The position numbers and the translations under genes are program-made. This document shows, one piece after another, positions 5,393-6,050 of a stretch of DNA of 6,050 nucleotides; within the stretch, counting starts at the first letter, position 1, and each line of letters starts with the position of its first letter. The DNA lies in NCBI GenBank assembly GCA_947565255.1, contig CANOFI010000150.1, forward strand, positions 1 to 6,050, given 5' to 3'. The notes beneath the pieces are model-generated. The model worked only from the letters and a program-made list of their open reading frames with translations, had not been told where the DNA came from and did no database searches. The stretch comes from an uncultured Lachnospiraceae bacterium. GTDB lineage: Bacteria; Bacillota; Clostridia; Lachnospirales; Lachnospiraceae.

Positions 5393-6050
5393 GTGAAGCT
5401 GTTATCAATAGCAGTTCCGTGCTATAATTCGGAACAGTATATGGACAAGTGCATTGAATCACTGTTAGTGGGCGGGGATGAAGTGGAAATCCTTATCGTG
5501 GATGACGGTTCTACGGACCAGACAGGCGAAATTGCAGACTTGTACGCGCAAAAATATCCCGACACCGTTACCGTGATTCATCAGGAGAACGGAGGGCATG
5601 GCGCGGCAGTCAACGCAGGACTTGCTGCGGCCAGGGGACTTTATTTTAAAGTAGTGGACAGCGATGACTGGGTCAGTGAAAGTTCCTACGCCGTGATTCT
5701 GGAAAAGCTTGGCGGCCTGGTGCGGGACGGCGCTATGGTTGATATGCTGATATCGAATTATGTCTATGACAAAGAGGGCAGCCACCATAAAAAAGTGATG
5801 CGCTACGGCGCCCTGCCGCAGGAAAAGGTATTTGGCTGGAGTGAGATGGGACATATGCGTGCCGGAAAATATTTTCTTATGCATTCCCTGATTTACCGGA
5901 CACAGCTGTTAAAGGACTGTGGTCTGCGTCTGCCGGAACATACGTTCTATGTGGACAATCTGTTTGCATTTTGTCCGCTTCCTTATGTCAGGACAATGTA
6001 TTATCTGGATGAGAACTTTTATCGGTATTATATAGGCAGAGCGGATCAGT
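5393..6050 (+). CDS. Family 2 glycosyltransferase (GT-A fold), 3' end outside the window
   Basis: GT2 enzymes transfer a sugar from a nucleotide-sugar donor to an acceptor such as a cell wall glycan, capsule or lipid precursor. The visible 219 residues begin VKLLSIAVPCYNSEQYMDK, the classic first beta strand. They contain the donor-binding VDDGSTDQT (36-44), HQENGGHGAAVNAGLAAARG (63-82) and the metal-binding DSDDW (89-93). A later FYVDNLFAF segment is where the catalytic acidic residue is expected. There is no signal peptide or membrane segment in the visible part, so this is a cytoplasmic or peripheral enzyme. The gene starts with GTG 15 bases after sufB and is probably co-transcribed with it. 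Relatives are commonly about 300-350 aa, so perhaps a third is missing. Donor and acceptor cannot be inferred. No sequence link to Fe-S assembly is visible. Confidence 0.92.
   Translation, partial: MKLLSIAVPCYNSEQYMDKCIESLLVGGDEVEILIVDDGSTDQTGEIADLYAQKYPDTVTVIHQENGGHGAAVNAGLAAARGLYFKVVDSDDWVSESSYAVILEKLGGLVRDGAMVDMLISNYVYDKEGSHHKKVMRYGALPQEKVFGWSEMGHMRAGKYFLMHSLIYRTQLLKDCGLRLPEHTFYVDNLFAFCPLPYVRTMYYLDENFYRYYIGRADQ

Noticed and set aside
1..6050. CRISPR array, tRNA or rRNA gene, insertion sequence or phage attachment site.
   Set aside because: I saw no regularly spaced repeats, tRNA-like cloverleaf with TTC-loop motif, transposase or integrase coding, or terminal inverted repeats with target duplications.

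Overview
The window reads as chromosomal DNA of an anaerobic, low-to-moderate GC Gram-positive bacterium of the Clostridia. Lachnospiraceae-like is my best guess, inferred from gene style, strong GGAGG ribosome binding sites and codon use; there is no rRNA or other marker gene to settle it. All five supported genes lie on the + strand, in two transcription blocks separated by a 275-base gap.

Block 1 (start to 3454) is a three-gene MacAB/YknXYZ-type export system: a membrane fusion (adaptor) protein, an ABC ATPase and a MacB/FtsX-fold permease, in the order adaptor-ATPase-permease. ATPase and permease are separate polypeptides, as is usual in Gram-positives. Gaps are 11 and 2 bases, so this is one operon whose promoter lies upstream of the window. 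The adaptor lacks its N-terminal membrane anchor in the readable frame. An in-frame TGA sits at 1-3, and an open stretch in another frame (3-62), next to a run of five C, suggests a frameshift at the window edge.

The gap (3455-3729) is unusually rich in signals. It has a near-consensus sigma-A promoter (TTGACT, 17 bp, TATAAT), two similar AT-rich motifs 22 bp apart around its -10 box, and a predicted leader of about 200 nt. The leader holds a strong hairpin, a long imperfect hairpin whose 3' arm can instead pair with a downstream segment, and a last hairpin ending exactly at the Shine-Dalgarno of the next gene. The palindromic part may be a regulatory RNA or a dispersed palindromic repeat; the sequence alone cannot separate these.

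Block 2 (3730 to the right edge) is a two-gene Fe-S cluster assembly unit: a SufC-type ATPase and a short (305 aa) SufB-type scaffold. No sufS, sufU, sufD or sufE is in view. This matches the SUF-like minimal system (SmsC-SmsB) of archaea and anaerobic bacteria. A family 2 glycosyltransferase follows 15 bases later, starts with GTG and runs off the right edge. It is probably co-transcribed, but its functional link to Fe-S assembly is unknown.

The best candidates for something new are the structured leader in front of the minimal suf genes and the suf-glycosyltransferase linkage. The export operon looks conventional apart from its 5' end.
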